This document shows positions 23,995-35,700 of a stretch of 64,000 nt of DNA, piece by piece. Position numbers and translations under genes: made by a program. Under the pieces are notes generated by a model. The model saw only the letters and a program-made list of their open reading frames with translations, was not told the origin of the DNA and searched no databases. Position 1 is the stretch's first letter, and every line of letters begins with the position of its first letter. This DNA comes from Anthoceros angustus (taxonomy: Eukaryota > Streptophyta > Anthocerotopsida > Anthocerotales > Anthocerotaceae): NCBI GenBank assembly GCA_010909165.1, contig VJWM01000179.1, positions 1 to 64,000 on the forward strand, in the 5' to 3' direction.

Positions 23995-26762
23995 ATGACA
24001 GAAGCGGAAGATGGGAGTGACAGTGAACTGCAAGGGGGGATCGACGACTCCGAGCAGGAGGAAGTAGAAAACTCAGATGAAGCCGCCAGTGGGAACCCCC
24101 CTTCCAATGATGACACCCAAGATGACGGTGAAACGGATTACACCGATGAGCCTGCGCAAGAGAGCTTGAATGAGCTGGAGGAACAACCTGAGCCTACCAG
24201 CACATCTCAGGATGAGGAGAGGCTTGATAATGATGAAGAGGGCAGTGAGGATATCGGTGGCACACCCGAGGAACAGCAGGAGTTTGTCGAGGAGCTGGAG
24301 AACTTCTTCAGGCAAAGAAATGTTGAGTTCAAGCTTCCCAAGTTTTATACGAAAAATCTGAATTGGCTTAAGTAAGCACGTCCGAACCTTCGAAAGTGCT
24401 CTTTAGACTTGGCCGTCGTTCCTAGCTGATACTCAATCGCCGCATGTTGCTGCTTACGAATATTAGTTAATGAGCAGAACATCACTTGCTATTTTCTTGC
24501 AGGCTCTGGAGAGCTGTGAATGGACTGGGAGGTTATGAACAGGTTGGTCTCTCACGCCGTGTCAGCTGGAGCTGCAGTATGTTCAAACATGTTGCGCGTA
24601 CACCTTTTTAGTTTGGTTTGTTTCTATTTGCAAAGCCTACAGGTTTTCTGGAACTACTCCTTTCCCTGGGTGTAACGGGTGGTAGTTGTAGTTAACTTGT
24701 GTGGAGTCCCTGCATGGAATCAGTCGAACAAGAACCCACACGGGTGTCACTGTGATAGATGCTTGAGGAATGTCACTAGCTGCTGACAATCTGCTCTTGC
24801 AGGTGACTGTGAAAAAATTGTGGCGCAAAGTAGGATCGTTGTTTGATCCTCCTAAGTAAGTCTGTAATCCTCTGCATAACTAGAGTGACTAGGTGTCATT
24901 ATATTGACGTTCTTGATCTTGTGGATTGTCCTTGTGTATTCCTTGGGGATTTCCAGGATCTTGACACCACTGAGCTAGGGGAAGCTTGTTTCCATAATCT
25001 CTGGTTGGAATCGTTTGCAGATCATGTACAACAGTATCGTGGTCATTCCGAGGCTTTTATGAGAAGGTATGTCCATTCTCTTTTGAACAGGGCTCCTTTG
25101 TTTCCCTTGGCATTACACCATACCCTCCGCTGATTCTTTGATTGTGTAATGGTATTAGGGTCTGTTGGATTACGAAAAGGTAACTAGGGGCACCTCTGGA
25201 GGAGCTAAGCAGCAATCACAAGGAAATACAAAAGATGAGGGGACTCTTTCCCCAACTACTCCATCCTCCCAGGTTCTACCAGCTGTTGAACTTGTGCTTA
25301 CATACTCCTGAAATGCCTCATGAGACCATGCATACTCAAGCTGCTTACAAGATCCCTAGAGGCCGGGAAGCTGATGGAGCACACTTTCTGTGGCAGCCTT
25401 CCTCTGGAGGAGTTCAAGGCAGAGCCAGACGTGATGCAGCTGCACGAGCCATGCAAGGCTGGCACTCGCGGCAAGGCAATGGCAATGGCGAGTCTGCAGA
25501 CCAACCAAGCAAGGTAACTCGGGTCATTGTGTAAATGAGGTCATAAGGTGTGAGGCTGTGTCCAGTGTGGGTTATAGATGAAAGTCGCTCTTGATCCATC
25601 TTCTTTACATCAAGCAGGAGAAAGGTGCTGGAATCACAGGAGCAAAGCGGGACAAGCCTTTGAAGAAAGGTGTGCAGAAATCTAGGAAGACATTGCTGGT
25701 CGCTAGGTGTTTCAGTTAGATTCATCGCATTAGATTGTTGGGTACAGACTGAAGTTTCATGCCTCTGCAGGTACGTTGAATAAGAAAGGAGTGTCTTCTC
25801 TACATCAGGATGTGAAACCTGGAGCGAAAAGAGACAGGTCACGTTTCCTAGATGAAAGTGGGTCAGCCCATAACGGTGTGGATGATGCTGACAAATATGA
25901 TTCAGCTTCACCCGTTACTAAGAGGAACTCAAAGGACCAGCGTCCAGCAAAAATATGCAAGAGTGAAGTTTTCGTCGAGATAAGCCCGAAAATTGTAGAT
26001 GATGGCCCTCCAGCCGACTGGGTGAAGATCAACGTGCACAGAACGGTAAGGCTACCTTCTGATTGTGTTTTTGGGTTGATCGATGCCTTACATTTCGTGG
26101 TGGAGAGAGATATGGTCAGCAAAGCCACAGCTGCTGTTTGCCTGTGGCTATGTCCTTGATAGCTTAACTCGATTGTGGATGTTGGTGGTGGAACTCTTAA
26201 CGGGCGGGGTTACATGCCATACTGTTTTCCTCCTTGTCTTGTATGCCATCGTGTGTGTCTAGACTTGTTGTGCAGTCCTAATCTTTTGAGGTTACATGTG
26301 GGACAGCCGGAGTGCTTTGAAGTGTATGCACTCGTTCCCGGTCTCGTGCGAGAGGAGGTAAGTGTCGCTTTCCCTTAGCTCTACCTACTTCTCTTGCAGT
26401 GGTGAACGTGGTCAAGCAAGAGTTGCGTGTCTCACTTCTTGCATATGCTACAGGTCCGAATCCAGTGCGAAGCAGGAGGCAGGCTTGTTATCGCTGGCGA
26501 GCCAGAGCACCCGAACAACCCATGGGGAGTGACGGCCTTCAGAAAGGTGGGTGGTCCCTCCCGCACACGTCCTTGCTTGTTCGCAGTCTGTTTTTGTCTC
26601 GTGTTCTAAGCTCAGCAGTCTCTGAGCTATAACCTAACCCAGCTGGGGATGGTATCGCAGGTGATCAGTTTGCCCTCCAGGATCGACGCCCACAGCACCT
26701 CGGCCGTAGTGACGCTACACGGGCAACTCTGCGTCCGCGTCCCATTCGCCACCGAGTCGTAG
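23995..26762 (+). CDS. ARID DNA-binding protein with C-terminal alpha-crystallin-like domain (ARID3/5 type)
   Basis: Exons: 23995-24371, 24503-24542, 24803-24855, 25021-25066, 25159-25272, about 25325-25513, 25618-25669, 25771-26045, 26307-26357, 26454-26546, 26661-26762; about 460 residues. All joints keep frame; the start of the sixth exon (25325 or 25352) is unsure. The first exon is very acidic (runs of D/E). The ARID domain follows (EELENFFRQRNVEFKLPKFY, LWRAVNGLGGYEQV, KLWRKVGSLFDPPK, SCTTVSWSFRGFYEK), which binds AT-rich DNA. A conserved RARRDAAARAMQGWHS element and a Lys-rich linker come next. The protein ends in an HSP20-like domain (CFEVYALVPGLVREE, GRLVIAGEPEHPNNPWGV, HSTSAVVTLHGQLCVRVPF). 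This is the layout of Arabidopsis ARID3/5-like nuclear proteins, implicated in chromatin regulation. An in-frame TAA five codons upstream supports ATG 23995. Confidence 0.9.
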
Positions 26763-27450
26763 GCCGGCCATGAAGAATCCGATCTCGCAGTCCCAGATAG
26801 CCCGTTTTGGGTCCACACGGTGGAGGAGCAGAGGCGGTTTCCGGACAGCTGTGCCGGGCAGCCGTTGCGCTTAGTACCCCTCCAGAGCCGGTGGGATCGG
26901 GGCAACCAAGCATCAGTGTACACATAGTAGGAAGATTTTTAACTTAAACATCAATCTGCTCGCCCGGGAGAGCAGTGATGGAACCCCATGGCATGCTGCC
27001 CAGTTATTTCCTTGTGCTATCCGGGGGGGTTGGGGAGCAGTCCCTTCCTTCCAGGGACATGCCCAGTGGGGCGGTGGTCTGTTCAGTATTTCGTATATGA
27101 ATATTGCTTAAAGCCTACAATCTGGTGTGCAGCAGGAGCCAGCAGCAGCGGCCATGGGAGTCACGAATAGGAGATGCTCGTCCCCAGGTGGTGTGGTAGT
27201 GGCCGGCAGTTAAGCGGGAATCCGGGTGCTGGAGCCCATAGAAAATCCCAGTATTCGGGCTGTCGTGTGACGTCAGCATATGCGTTCAGGACAGGCGGGG
27301 CGGTGCGGGGAGTGCGGGAAACCATGACCGCATGATGCCGGTACCGTGAACCAGATCACATGGCAGCAACCACCAGTTCACAAGGACCAGTCGCGCCGGG
27401 CGGAGCGGATGGGATCTGATCTCGCCTGGGACCCCGGGGCGAGCCGAGTG

Positions 27451-27490
27451 CGAGTGCCGGTGCCGGTGCCGGTGCCGGTGCCGGTGCCGC
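27451..27490. repeat. (GGTGCC)n hexanucleotide run
   Basis: Six perfect copies of ggtgcc in a row. Confidence 0.95.
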
Positions 27491-27705
27491 GCCGTTGCAA
27501 GTTAAGGCGGTCGCGGTGCCGGTGACGCCGCCGGCAGGTGCCGGTCACGCAACCGCCCGGGTAGCTCGTAGCTCGGCGTCAGGAACCCTCACCTCACGTG
27601 GAGCCGTCCGAAGTGGTGCGCGGCCGTTGGCGCATTTGGGGCGACCGTCGGCGTGGCCGGATGAGCTTTGCACAGAGGCTTATCGCCAAGCGCGAAGCGC
27701 AACCC

Positions 27706-27765
27706 CGTCCGTGAGTCCGTGAGTCCGTGAGTCCGTGAGTCCGTGACACCGTGACCCCGTGATCC
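27706..27765. repeat. (GAGTCCGT)n octamer run
   Basis: Five near-perfect gagtccgt units followed by degenerate gacaccgtgaccccgtgatc units. Confidence 0.95.
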
Positions 27766-28005
27766 CGTTCGCGGTCGTGCGGATGGCCACGCCGAGGCCC
27801 TTCGCAGCTGTCGCCGCTTCTGAGGCCCTTGAGAGGCTGTGGCACGCAGCGGGGCAGCTGGCGCGGCGCTCAATACGCTAATGCACAGGCTTCCAGATCT
27901 CTTGTCGCGTCACGCAGCCACAATACAATGAGATCCTCGCGCAATACCGGCGCACCACCTCTGTTCAAGATTTGCGATCAACCACTAGAAAAAAACCGAT
28001 TGCAA

Positions 28006-31000
28006 TCAACCGCCTCGTGAAAACCTCAGTTCTTGCACCGTCGTGTACATGTGCTCCAACACTTTATCCTTGTTCTCCTGGAAGTGCCTCTCCAGCGTGA
28101 TGTACTCGTGCGCCACTAGGTCGATCTTCGCCTTCCTCATCACGTCCGCTATGGGAATCAACGTCTTCAACCTGCAACACCGATAACCCCATGTCATGTG
28201 CACTCCGCTTCCTCAAAGCTTTCATGCATGCTCTCAATTTCCTTACCCTGTTCGGTTGTCGGGAAATGATTTGTTCATGTCCTCCAATTCTTGCTCAGAC
28301 ATGTTTTTTATCGCGGACTTTATCTGATGTCATGCACAACCTATGAAGTTTGAACTTTCTTCATCCTTCGAACATGGCTAAGATCGCACCTCCGAGAATT
28401 TCATGCTTACCTTGTCCATGATTCCATCAAAACTCGCTTTGGGGAACTCTTTGGGATACAATTCCATCCATTTCAATGTATATTCATCTGCTTGTAACAA
28501 CTCAAATATGCGGTCATGAAAATTTATAACACCACCCACATACATGTCACTAGCAATGTATCGTTCATTGGTTGGAGGTTTAAAACATGCTTGCACTTTG
28601 TGAAGATATCGGCCACCAACAATTCCCGAGTTTCGGACGGGGGGATCAAAAACTGAGATTGAATCATCGCCTAAATGAAACTATCATCATAGAATTATGA
28701 AAAATATTTGGACCAAAGTAAATATGAAGATATGTTAATTGCAAGAAGTATGTGTGACACTGCTAAGTACACTCATCATGATTGAATTATCATAAATCAT
28801 ACGGATGTGCTCATGAATCGCAAGAAGTCTATGTAATACTGATATGAATATGCTTATGATTGTACCTGAACTATCATAAACCGATCTTGCATTGAAGGTT
28901 CAAGTTTGTGATCCGCATCCTCAATCATTTTCCCAATAAAGCTCAAACACTGCAGTATAGTAATTCGAGTGTGTACCTTTAGCTTTGTCCTCTTATGTCC
29001 ACCTAAGTGTACATCAGCTCAACACGGTACTTGACTCACCTTTCCATCGTTGTTGATCCATTTATCCCAATCAATGTATGGAGCTCGTGGCACTAAGTGA
29101 GTGACATTCATCAAACTATCTTCTGTTCTCCCCCATCCATTATGGGGTGGGACAGCTGGCCTTGCTATCACGGGAGGTAGTTCCTGTAATACATGTCATG
29201 TTGACATTTTATTTTGTGAGTAACTTAATTACCAACAAGAGCAATCAATCAATCATCTAGATACCTGCACGAAAACAGGCTCAAGCATCTCCTTTGAAAC
29301 GTTCCACTTTTTCATGTAATAATTTCTCGTATAGTCATCACAGTCATGAAGCAACATATCTCTGCCGTAGATTTTGATATAACTGCCAACGTGCAAGTCA
29401 CTCTCATGATAAAATTTTGATTTTGGTTGAGGAGCCACTAATTCAGGTCCTGAAAATATGAAAATGTAATACCATATGTTACTAAAGGTTAGAGTAAATG
29501 AATAACCTCACGGATCAAGTAAAGTGCTATAGATCACTACATAATACATATCAATAATAAAGTGCTATAGTTCACTACTTAACACATACCAATAATGCCT
29601 TGTGGAACTTCTTTGGGTAATCTGCATCGATTAAGTAACATCGCATAATGATCAGCTCCTCGATTTCGTTCATTGATTTCACATACTTCTATAGTATCAT
29701 CTCCAAGAAAATAGTGTAGAATCTGTTAAATCAAAACTATGAGCCTTGAACCATTAATTCAATAGCTTGTCATCTAGCTCTCTTTTTCTTTATTAAAGTT
29801 AAACATAATTTTATTATTATCATTAATGAGTAATAATTTGGCATGATTTCACGTACTTACATAAGGACGACGATCACCATAAAGGCTTTCACGGTCATCC
29901 CAAATGCAGTAAAATCTTAAAACTTTGCCATCATTGTCCAAAAATTGTTGTCTGGTCGTACTGTAAATATATGGAATTTTATGATGTTCTAAACTTTTGC
30001 GCCAAGATTCAATAGGTTCCCCTGGGAAGGCTTCTTCAGTACCAAGATCATATCCACGTTTTAGCATATATCTCTGGATTTTTGAAAAATATTCTATTTA
30101 TTGTATGCAGGTTTCATACAAAGTTTTCAAATATTGCTGAGAAAATTTTTGGGATTTTTACCCTTGTGAAGGCATCACATTGGCATAAACGAATGGTATA
30201 TCCATACATGCTAATATTCTCTCCTAGCTTAAAGTCTTCCAAAGTGATGCACTCTGAAGTTTCAGGATGTTTGGTCACTCGATGTCTCTTCAAAAATGCT
30301 CCCTATAATTGTGAGTCTAGAACATAAGTCTTCATGGTAAACATGAACTTTCATTATCTTGAGAGTAAAAGAAAAAACAACATACTTGCAGAAGCCCACT
30401 ATCCCGTTCTTTAGGTTCCTGCAAAGATACATTCCATTTCATTTAGAATTAGGTACAATTTATACTTCTTATTGGATTATGCTCTGATGTATAAAATGGC
30501 CTTACAATAATTTGTATGGTGCCATCTTCAAGATAATAATAGATTGTACACTTCCGAAGTCGCCAATTCTCTTCTCTTCTCTCATCGACTGCTTCTTTGA
30601 AAAAACCAAAAAAACGTAACACCTGTGATTTTTTTGAGTGCATCAAGAAATGCAATAATAGTCACATGCTCTGGTCTTAGTTCATTCTTAGGCTCATTTC
30701 CATTCTATATCAAACCTGATGGTCATATTTCAACCAAGCAATTTGATAGCCACATTCATCTTCATCGCAACCACATGCACCATCACATGGACAATCCATT
30801 CCTTGTGCTTTGGTTTCATCCACTCTTCCCATAATATCATATCGAGGAGGTTCTTTTTCGTCTAGAAATTTTGGATGAGTAAGTCTCTCCCTTGGCGGCT
30901 GAAAGGTCCATTTTCACTTTTAGCCCATCATTATCACTTGCCACTAATTTTGTGATATGTTTTTCATTGAAAAAGAAATTACAAGGAACCTTACCGGCAT

Positions 31001-31036
31001 GCAAACTTCAGACACAGACTTCCTTCGTTCTGCCAT
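28006..31036 (-). CDS. RIB72: EFHC1/RIB72-like ciliary microtubule inner protein, three DM10 domains (13 exons)
   Basis: Exons: 30995-31036, 30716-30898, 30506-30622, 30386-30418, 30162-30302, 29861-30073, 29590-29722, 29265-29449, 29040-29183, 28866-28949, 28390-28680, 28247-28323, 28006-28171. All joints keep frame and give 602 residues, close to the animal EFHC1 length. RIB72/EFHC1 binds inside the doublet microtubules of motile cilia. DM10-1 has VLRFFGFFKEAVDERREENW, IYYYLEDGTIQII and GAFLKRHRV. DM10-2 has KVLRFYCIWDDRESLYGDRR, YFLGDDTIEV and HVGSYIKIYGRDMLLHDCD. DM10-3 has FHLGDDSISVFDPPVRNSGI, YVGGVINFHDRIFEL and ADEYTLKWME. Oddities: a Cys-rich insert CPCDGACGCDEDEC (about residue 48) before DM10-1, and a short C-terminus in which no EF-hand loop is evident. 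The gene should be expressed in sperm cells and is divergent from the MAP3K gene. Confidence 0.93.
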
Positions 31037-32193
31037 CTTTGATTGTTTATGAAAATCCAACTATGCTTCTACACTTAAAGCTATAAGCTTGTCAAATATG
31101 AATGATAATGAGTGGAGAAAGAGTAACACACTTATGACTTGGTACACTTGATGTAGATTGAAACCACAAAAAAAATTCAAACAACAAATAAAGGAGCTAG
31201 AAAGAGGGCTAAGGTAAAAGAGATCCGATCGTTCATGAATTGATGGTTAAAAATAATTTTATATATATTAAAATTATGCAGAATATGTGCAGGTCTTATT
31301 AGATGTGATGTTGTAGACCTCCAAAATCTGCTACACAGGATTGTGGATAGTGAGAGTCGCGTAATCACCAGGTGGTGGGCGGTGGAAGGAAAGAGGGCGT
31401 AGAGGAAATGAGCATGGAAATTGTATAGCGGAGAAAATGGGGGAAGAGAAAGTGCGGAGCAAGTCAAAGGACAGGAGCAAGTTGCAGATAAGTTAGGGAT
31501 GTTGTAAACTACAAACTACAGTACCAATGCGGTGGAAGTTGGAAGGGTAGAGGGAGAATATCCGGTAGCGGGAGAAGACGCAAGTGACGTGCGCAGTGGG
31601 CAAGTTGATGAGTTGCTGGGCCCCTTGGGCCGGTGGGCGCCGGCGAGAGACTGACGTATGCAGTGTACGTCCACCTGCTGGGCGCGGGGTATGGGCCGGT
31701 GCCCCAAAGCCACAGTAGGAAGGGGGAGAAGAAACTGTGTTCCATTGTACAGTGGCAGTGACAGGCTGACCAGGCGCTTGCCATATCCGGCTGCGAACGA
31801 TGCTCCGCCTCGATCGCGCGCCCCTCGTACATCTCGGTCGCCCATCCCAGGTCTGCAAATCCTCTCGCACTCGCAGTTCCTGCTCCGCTTCTGCCCGTCC
31901 TTCGTTTTCTGCCGCGGCTTCTTCTCCTTCTCCTTCTTCGTGTTGTGTTGTTGTGGCGGTCGTGATGCAGACATAGCTGTAAGGGATCCCCTTGCCAGTG
32001 CCGTAGCCCGAAAGCCTTTCTTCCTCCATTCCTACCTTCCCTTCTGGGTCCTTCCTGTTCCCTCCTTCCCCGGGAGCCGACAGAGAGGAGTCGGTGAGTA
32101 AGTAAAAGTCACGCTGTCCGTGCTTCTCCGTGTGGCTGAGCTGTGAGGATCGATGAGTGCAGGGTCAGTTTAGCCGGAGAATGATCTGTTGCC
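31037..32193. other. Divergent intergenic region between RIB72 and the MAP3K
   Basis: An AT-rich half (31040-31480) and a GC-rich half (31560-32190). Promoters of both genes should lie here. An open 178-codon frame on the minus strand (31493-32029) has no similarity I know and no start ATG. Confidence 0.5.
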
Positions 32194-32373
32194 ATGGCCG
32201 CCCCCAAGGACCGTGTGATAGTCATCTGCAACATGTACTCTAAAGGCGGTTTAGTGCGCGACGGATCGGGCAGGAGCCCAGCCACCACGCAGTTCCACCA
32301 CCCCACCAAGTTCTACCTCCAAGATTCCATCATCTTCCTCTGCCTTTCGCTCGGTCGCTGGGCCACTACGTGA
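32194..32373 (+). promoter_or_regulatory. Candidate upstream ORF (59 codons) in the MAP3K leader
   Basis: GCCATGGCC at 32191-32199 is an ideal plant start context. It opens MAAPKDRVIVICNMYSKGG and ends at TGA 32371-32373, 380 bp before the MAP3K start. If it is in the mature leader it should reduce main-frame translation. It could instead be an upstream first exon, but no joint to the main frame was evident. Confidence 0.35.
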
Positions 32374-32626
32374 CTCGTGAGGACGCCGCCCCGGGCGGTT
32401 GTGCTCGCTCTCTTGCTATTGAGGCCCGGCCCGGCTCGGCCACTACCTCGCTTGCGCTCGCGGAGGACATGGACGCCAGGATTGTACGCACATCGCTGTC
32501 GTTGATGCTGCTGCTGGGTGGGGGTGAATGCGATTTGGGACAGCTTTGCCTCACTGGACACTCCAAGGACTGAACACGCCCATCACTAGCTTATGCACGC
32601 CATCCCTAGCTTAGCTTCATACAGGA

Positions 32627-32750
32627 GCTCCTGGTGGCCTGGTGGGTAAGCTCTGGTGGTCTGGTGGTGGGTAAGCTCTGGTGGCCTAAGCTCTGGTGGT
32701 GGGTGAGCTCTGGTGGCCTGGGTGAGCTCTGGTGGCCTGGGTAGGAGTAG
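32627..32750. repeat. Degenerate repeat of gagctctggtggcctgggt before the MAP3K start
   Basis: At least six copies of (g/t)agctctggtgg(cct/tct)ggtgg(g) lie head to tail and end 2 bp before the start codon, so they would form the 3' part of the leader. Confidence 0.8.
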
Positions 32751-32751
32751 G

Positions 32752-35700
32752 ATGGTGGACCTTTATCGCTTCAACGGCTTCAGGCAAGGAGTGGACATGT
32801 ACTCGGCGGCCTTCGAGTCGGAAGGCTGGGAATTGCTGTCCAACCATAACCTTGAGAACTGCAGTGCCGCCTACGCCCACAGGCAGAAATTTGTGGGCGA
32901 GACTACGGCCTCTCCTCGCCCGGGCTCTGCTGCCGGCCGCTCGCCATTGCACCCGGCCTACGGCGGTGGGTACTCTCCCCGCAGGAAATCCGACCTCGCA
33001 GAGCCATGGACGCGGCGGAGTCCCAGCGACAGGCAGCTGGACCAGCTTGCTTCTTCCGACGGCCAGCGGCGGGGCCGCTCGCAATCCCCCCGTCCTGACT
33101 CTCCGAGAGGGGACCGGAGGCAGCGCAGGCAGCAGCAGCAGCAGCAGCTGCAGCGGCCGGCCACTCCCAATCACGCCGTGGGCGACGAGCAGCAGCAGTC
33201 CCCGCTGCGGCAGCACGGGAGGCAGGAGGCCGCGGCCGCGCCCACTTTCAGGAAATCGGCCAATGTGAGGGAGCTCAATCTGCTGCAGTCCTTCGGCCAG
33301 GCCGTCATATGCACCGACCTGCAAGGAATCATCACGTTTTGGTGGGTTGGGTTGCTGTCACATTCTTGCCTTTCCCGCGGCATTGCCTTCTTGCCTTGTT
33401 CGGCTTCTCATTTTCCTTGCCTGCAGGAACCGCGCGGCGGAGACATTGTACGGCTGGAGGGGGGAGGAAGTGGTTGGGGTTAGTGTGCTCAATGTGCTTA
33501 TTCCGTCCAGGCTCATCAAGGAAGCGGCGGACATCATCAGCCGCGTGGGCCAAGGCGATTCCTGGACTGGCCGCTATCCCTGCTTGCGGAGAGATGGTGT
33601 TGTGTTGGATACGGTGGTGACCAAGTCTCCGATCGTGGACGAAAATGGGACTATCGTTGGCGTGATCGGCTCGTCTATTGATGCCAAGTCCATCAGCACG
33701 GATAAGAGTTCTCTGAGTCGGGCTTATGAGAATGAGTGGCTCAATTCTGACCTCGATGCTAGATGTTGCGAGGAAGATGATCATGGCAGGTGGTCACATC
33801 CAAGGTTTCCTACGGATGCACCTCAGGCCACAGATGACTCCAGCAAGGGAAGCAGTAAAAGTCTGCTGGTAGGTACCATGGTCACTTTTATGCCATTGTT
33901 GCCTAGCTTGCTTGCTTACTTTCGTCCCACTGAAGCATACTTACTTTCGTACCACTGATTACTTTCGTACCACTGAAGCTTGCTTACCTTCATCCTACTG
34001 AAGCACGGGCTGGTTTGGGGCTGGTTTGTGTGTGTGTACAGCAACGGCTTGGATGTACTTCAGTTCAACAAATTCTACGGAAATTCAACTTCAGAGGATA
34101 CAAGAGTTCGGATGATTCGTGTGCTCAATCTCAGCAATCGAAGGGGAAGGAACAGCATGCGTATAGCAGTGAATCGGGTTCCAGTCAATCTAGATTTTCT
34201 TCGACTTACAGGGATGACTGCTCTCTGGATATGAGAGAGCATATGCTCTCTGTCACAGGACAACGACCTTGGATGCAATCTGCATCAGAAGCATGCAATC
34301 AGCATGCTACAGCCTCGGCGGCAGCCAATCATTCTCTGGGCTATCCGCTGGGGAGGGATGTCAATGTTCTCTCCAATCATTCTCTGGTCTACCCGCTGGG
34401 GAGGGACGTCAATGTTCTCTCCAGGACCTCCAGTGGCTCCACTGCTGGAAGTCCTATGGCAGCATCTGTCGTAGGAAGCCCAAACGGTAGTGTGCCGAAC
34501 AGTGGTGCATTGTCAGCTGTGGCAGGTGGAGGTGTCAACTTTCAACAGGCGGAAGAAGATTTCCAACTTCAGCTGGCACTAGCTCTGCGTGTTGCTGCGG
34601 AGGCTGCAGCCATCGATGATCCAGATCTTGTTGCCAATTTGAGGGGTCCAATCGGAAGCACCCGCATGGTGCCAGGAGTCAGCAAGATTGAATCAATTGC
34701 CTACAGATACTGGGTATGTAATAACAAGACCAGCTTTTGTCGTCCAGTGATCAGGTTGTTTCCAGCTTTTGTCGTCCAGTCATCAGGTTGTTTCCATCCA
34801 GCTTTTGTAGTCCAGTCATCAGGTTGTTTCCATCCATCTTTCATTGTTGATGTTGTACATCGATCTTTGCAGGTGAGCAATTGTCTCAGCTATGATGACC
34901 ATATAGAGGATGGTTTTTTTGAGATATGGGGCATGAGTCCTTATGTCTGGAGCATGTGTACAGATTCCAATGAGTTGGGCCGCATGCCCCCTCTCGAGTC
35001 TTTGCGTTCTGTCCATCTGGCAGACGCTGTGTTTGAAGTTGTTCTTGTTGATAGGAGTTTGGACCCAGAGTTATGTGGGCTGGAGGATAAAGCTGTTGGT
35101 CTTGCATACGACTGCACGGAAGTTCTTGATCTTGCAAGGAAACTTGGAAAGATGGTTGCAACTGTCATGGGTGGTGCTGCAATATCGGATGAAGTTCTAC
35201 TACAGGCGTGGAAGTCTTGCAGTGCCCAGGTGATGCAGGTTGTTTCCAGTATTGTGCTACCCATTGGCAAGCTGAAGACTGGACTCTGCCGCCATCGTGC
35301 ATTACTTTTTAAGGTCAGTCAAACTGTTCCTACTTGCTTGTTGACTCAAGAGTGGGAAGGCCTACGGAATGCATCCTGACATCCTCCCAACGTTTGCAGG
35401 TTTTGGCAGACAGTGTGGGATTGTCTTGTCGGCTTGTCCGTGGCAGCTCTTATTGTGGGAAGGAAGATGATGCCATGGTGGTCGTCAAATGTGGCGACGA
35501 TAAGTAAGTAGTAGTCAATGCTTGTACATGCCACTTGCCACAATTCATTGACAGTTTTGCAGTTCATTGGAAGTGAAACCAGCGTTTTTCTGACTGGTCA
35601 GTTTCTCTACTTCTTTGGTCTTCTTGCAGGGAATGGATGATTGATTTGCTTGCTAACCCTGGGCAGATAATGGCCCCCGACGCTAGACTATCTGCTCCAC

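Larger units (their letters stand above)
26763..28005. other. Convergent intergenic region, GC-rich with two microsatellites
   Basis: Lies between the 3' ends of the ARID gene and RIB72. It carries (GGTGCC)n at 27451-27490 and (GAGTCCGT)n at 27706-27765. No gene was recognised; the open frames are side effects of high GC. Confidence 0.6.

Noticed and set aside
27983-27998. cactagaaaaaaaccg as another CACTA end
   Set aside because: It lies 23 bp from the RIB72 stop codon, with no subterminal repeats and no matching opposite end; likely chance.
31493-32029. 178-codon minus-strand frame
   Set aside because: No domain, no ATG start, and position in the divergent promoter region.
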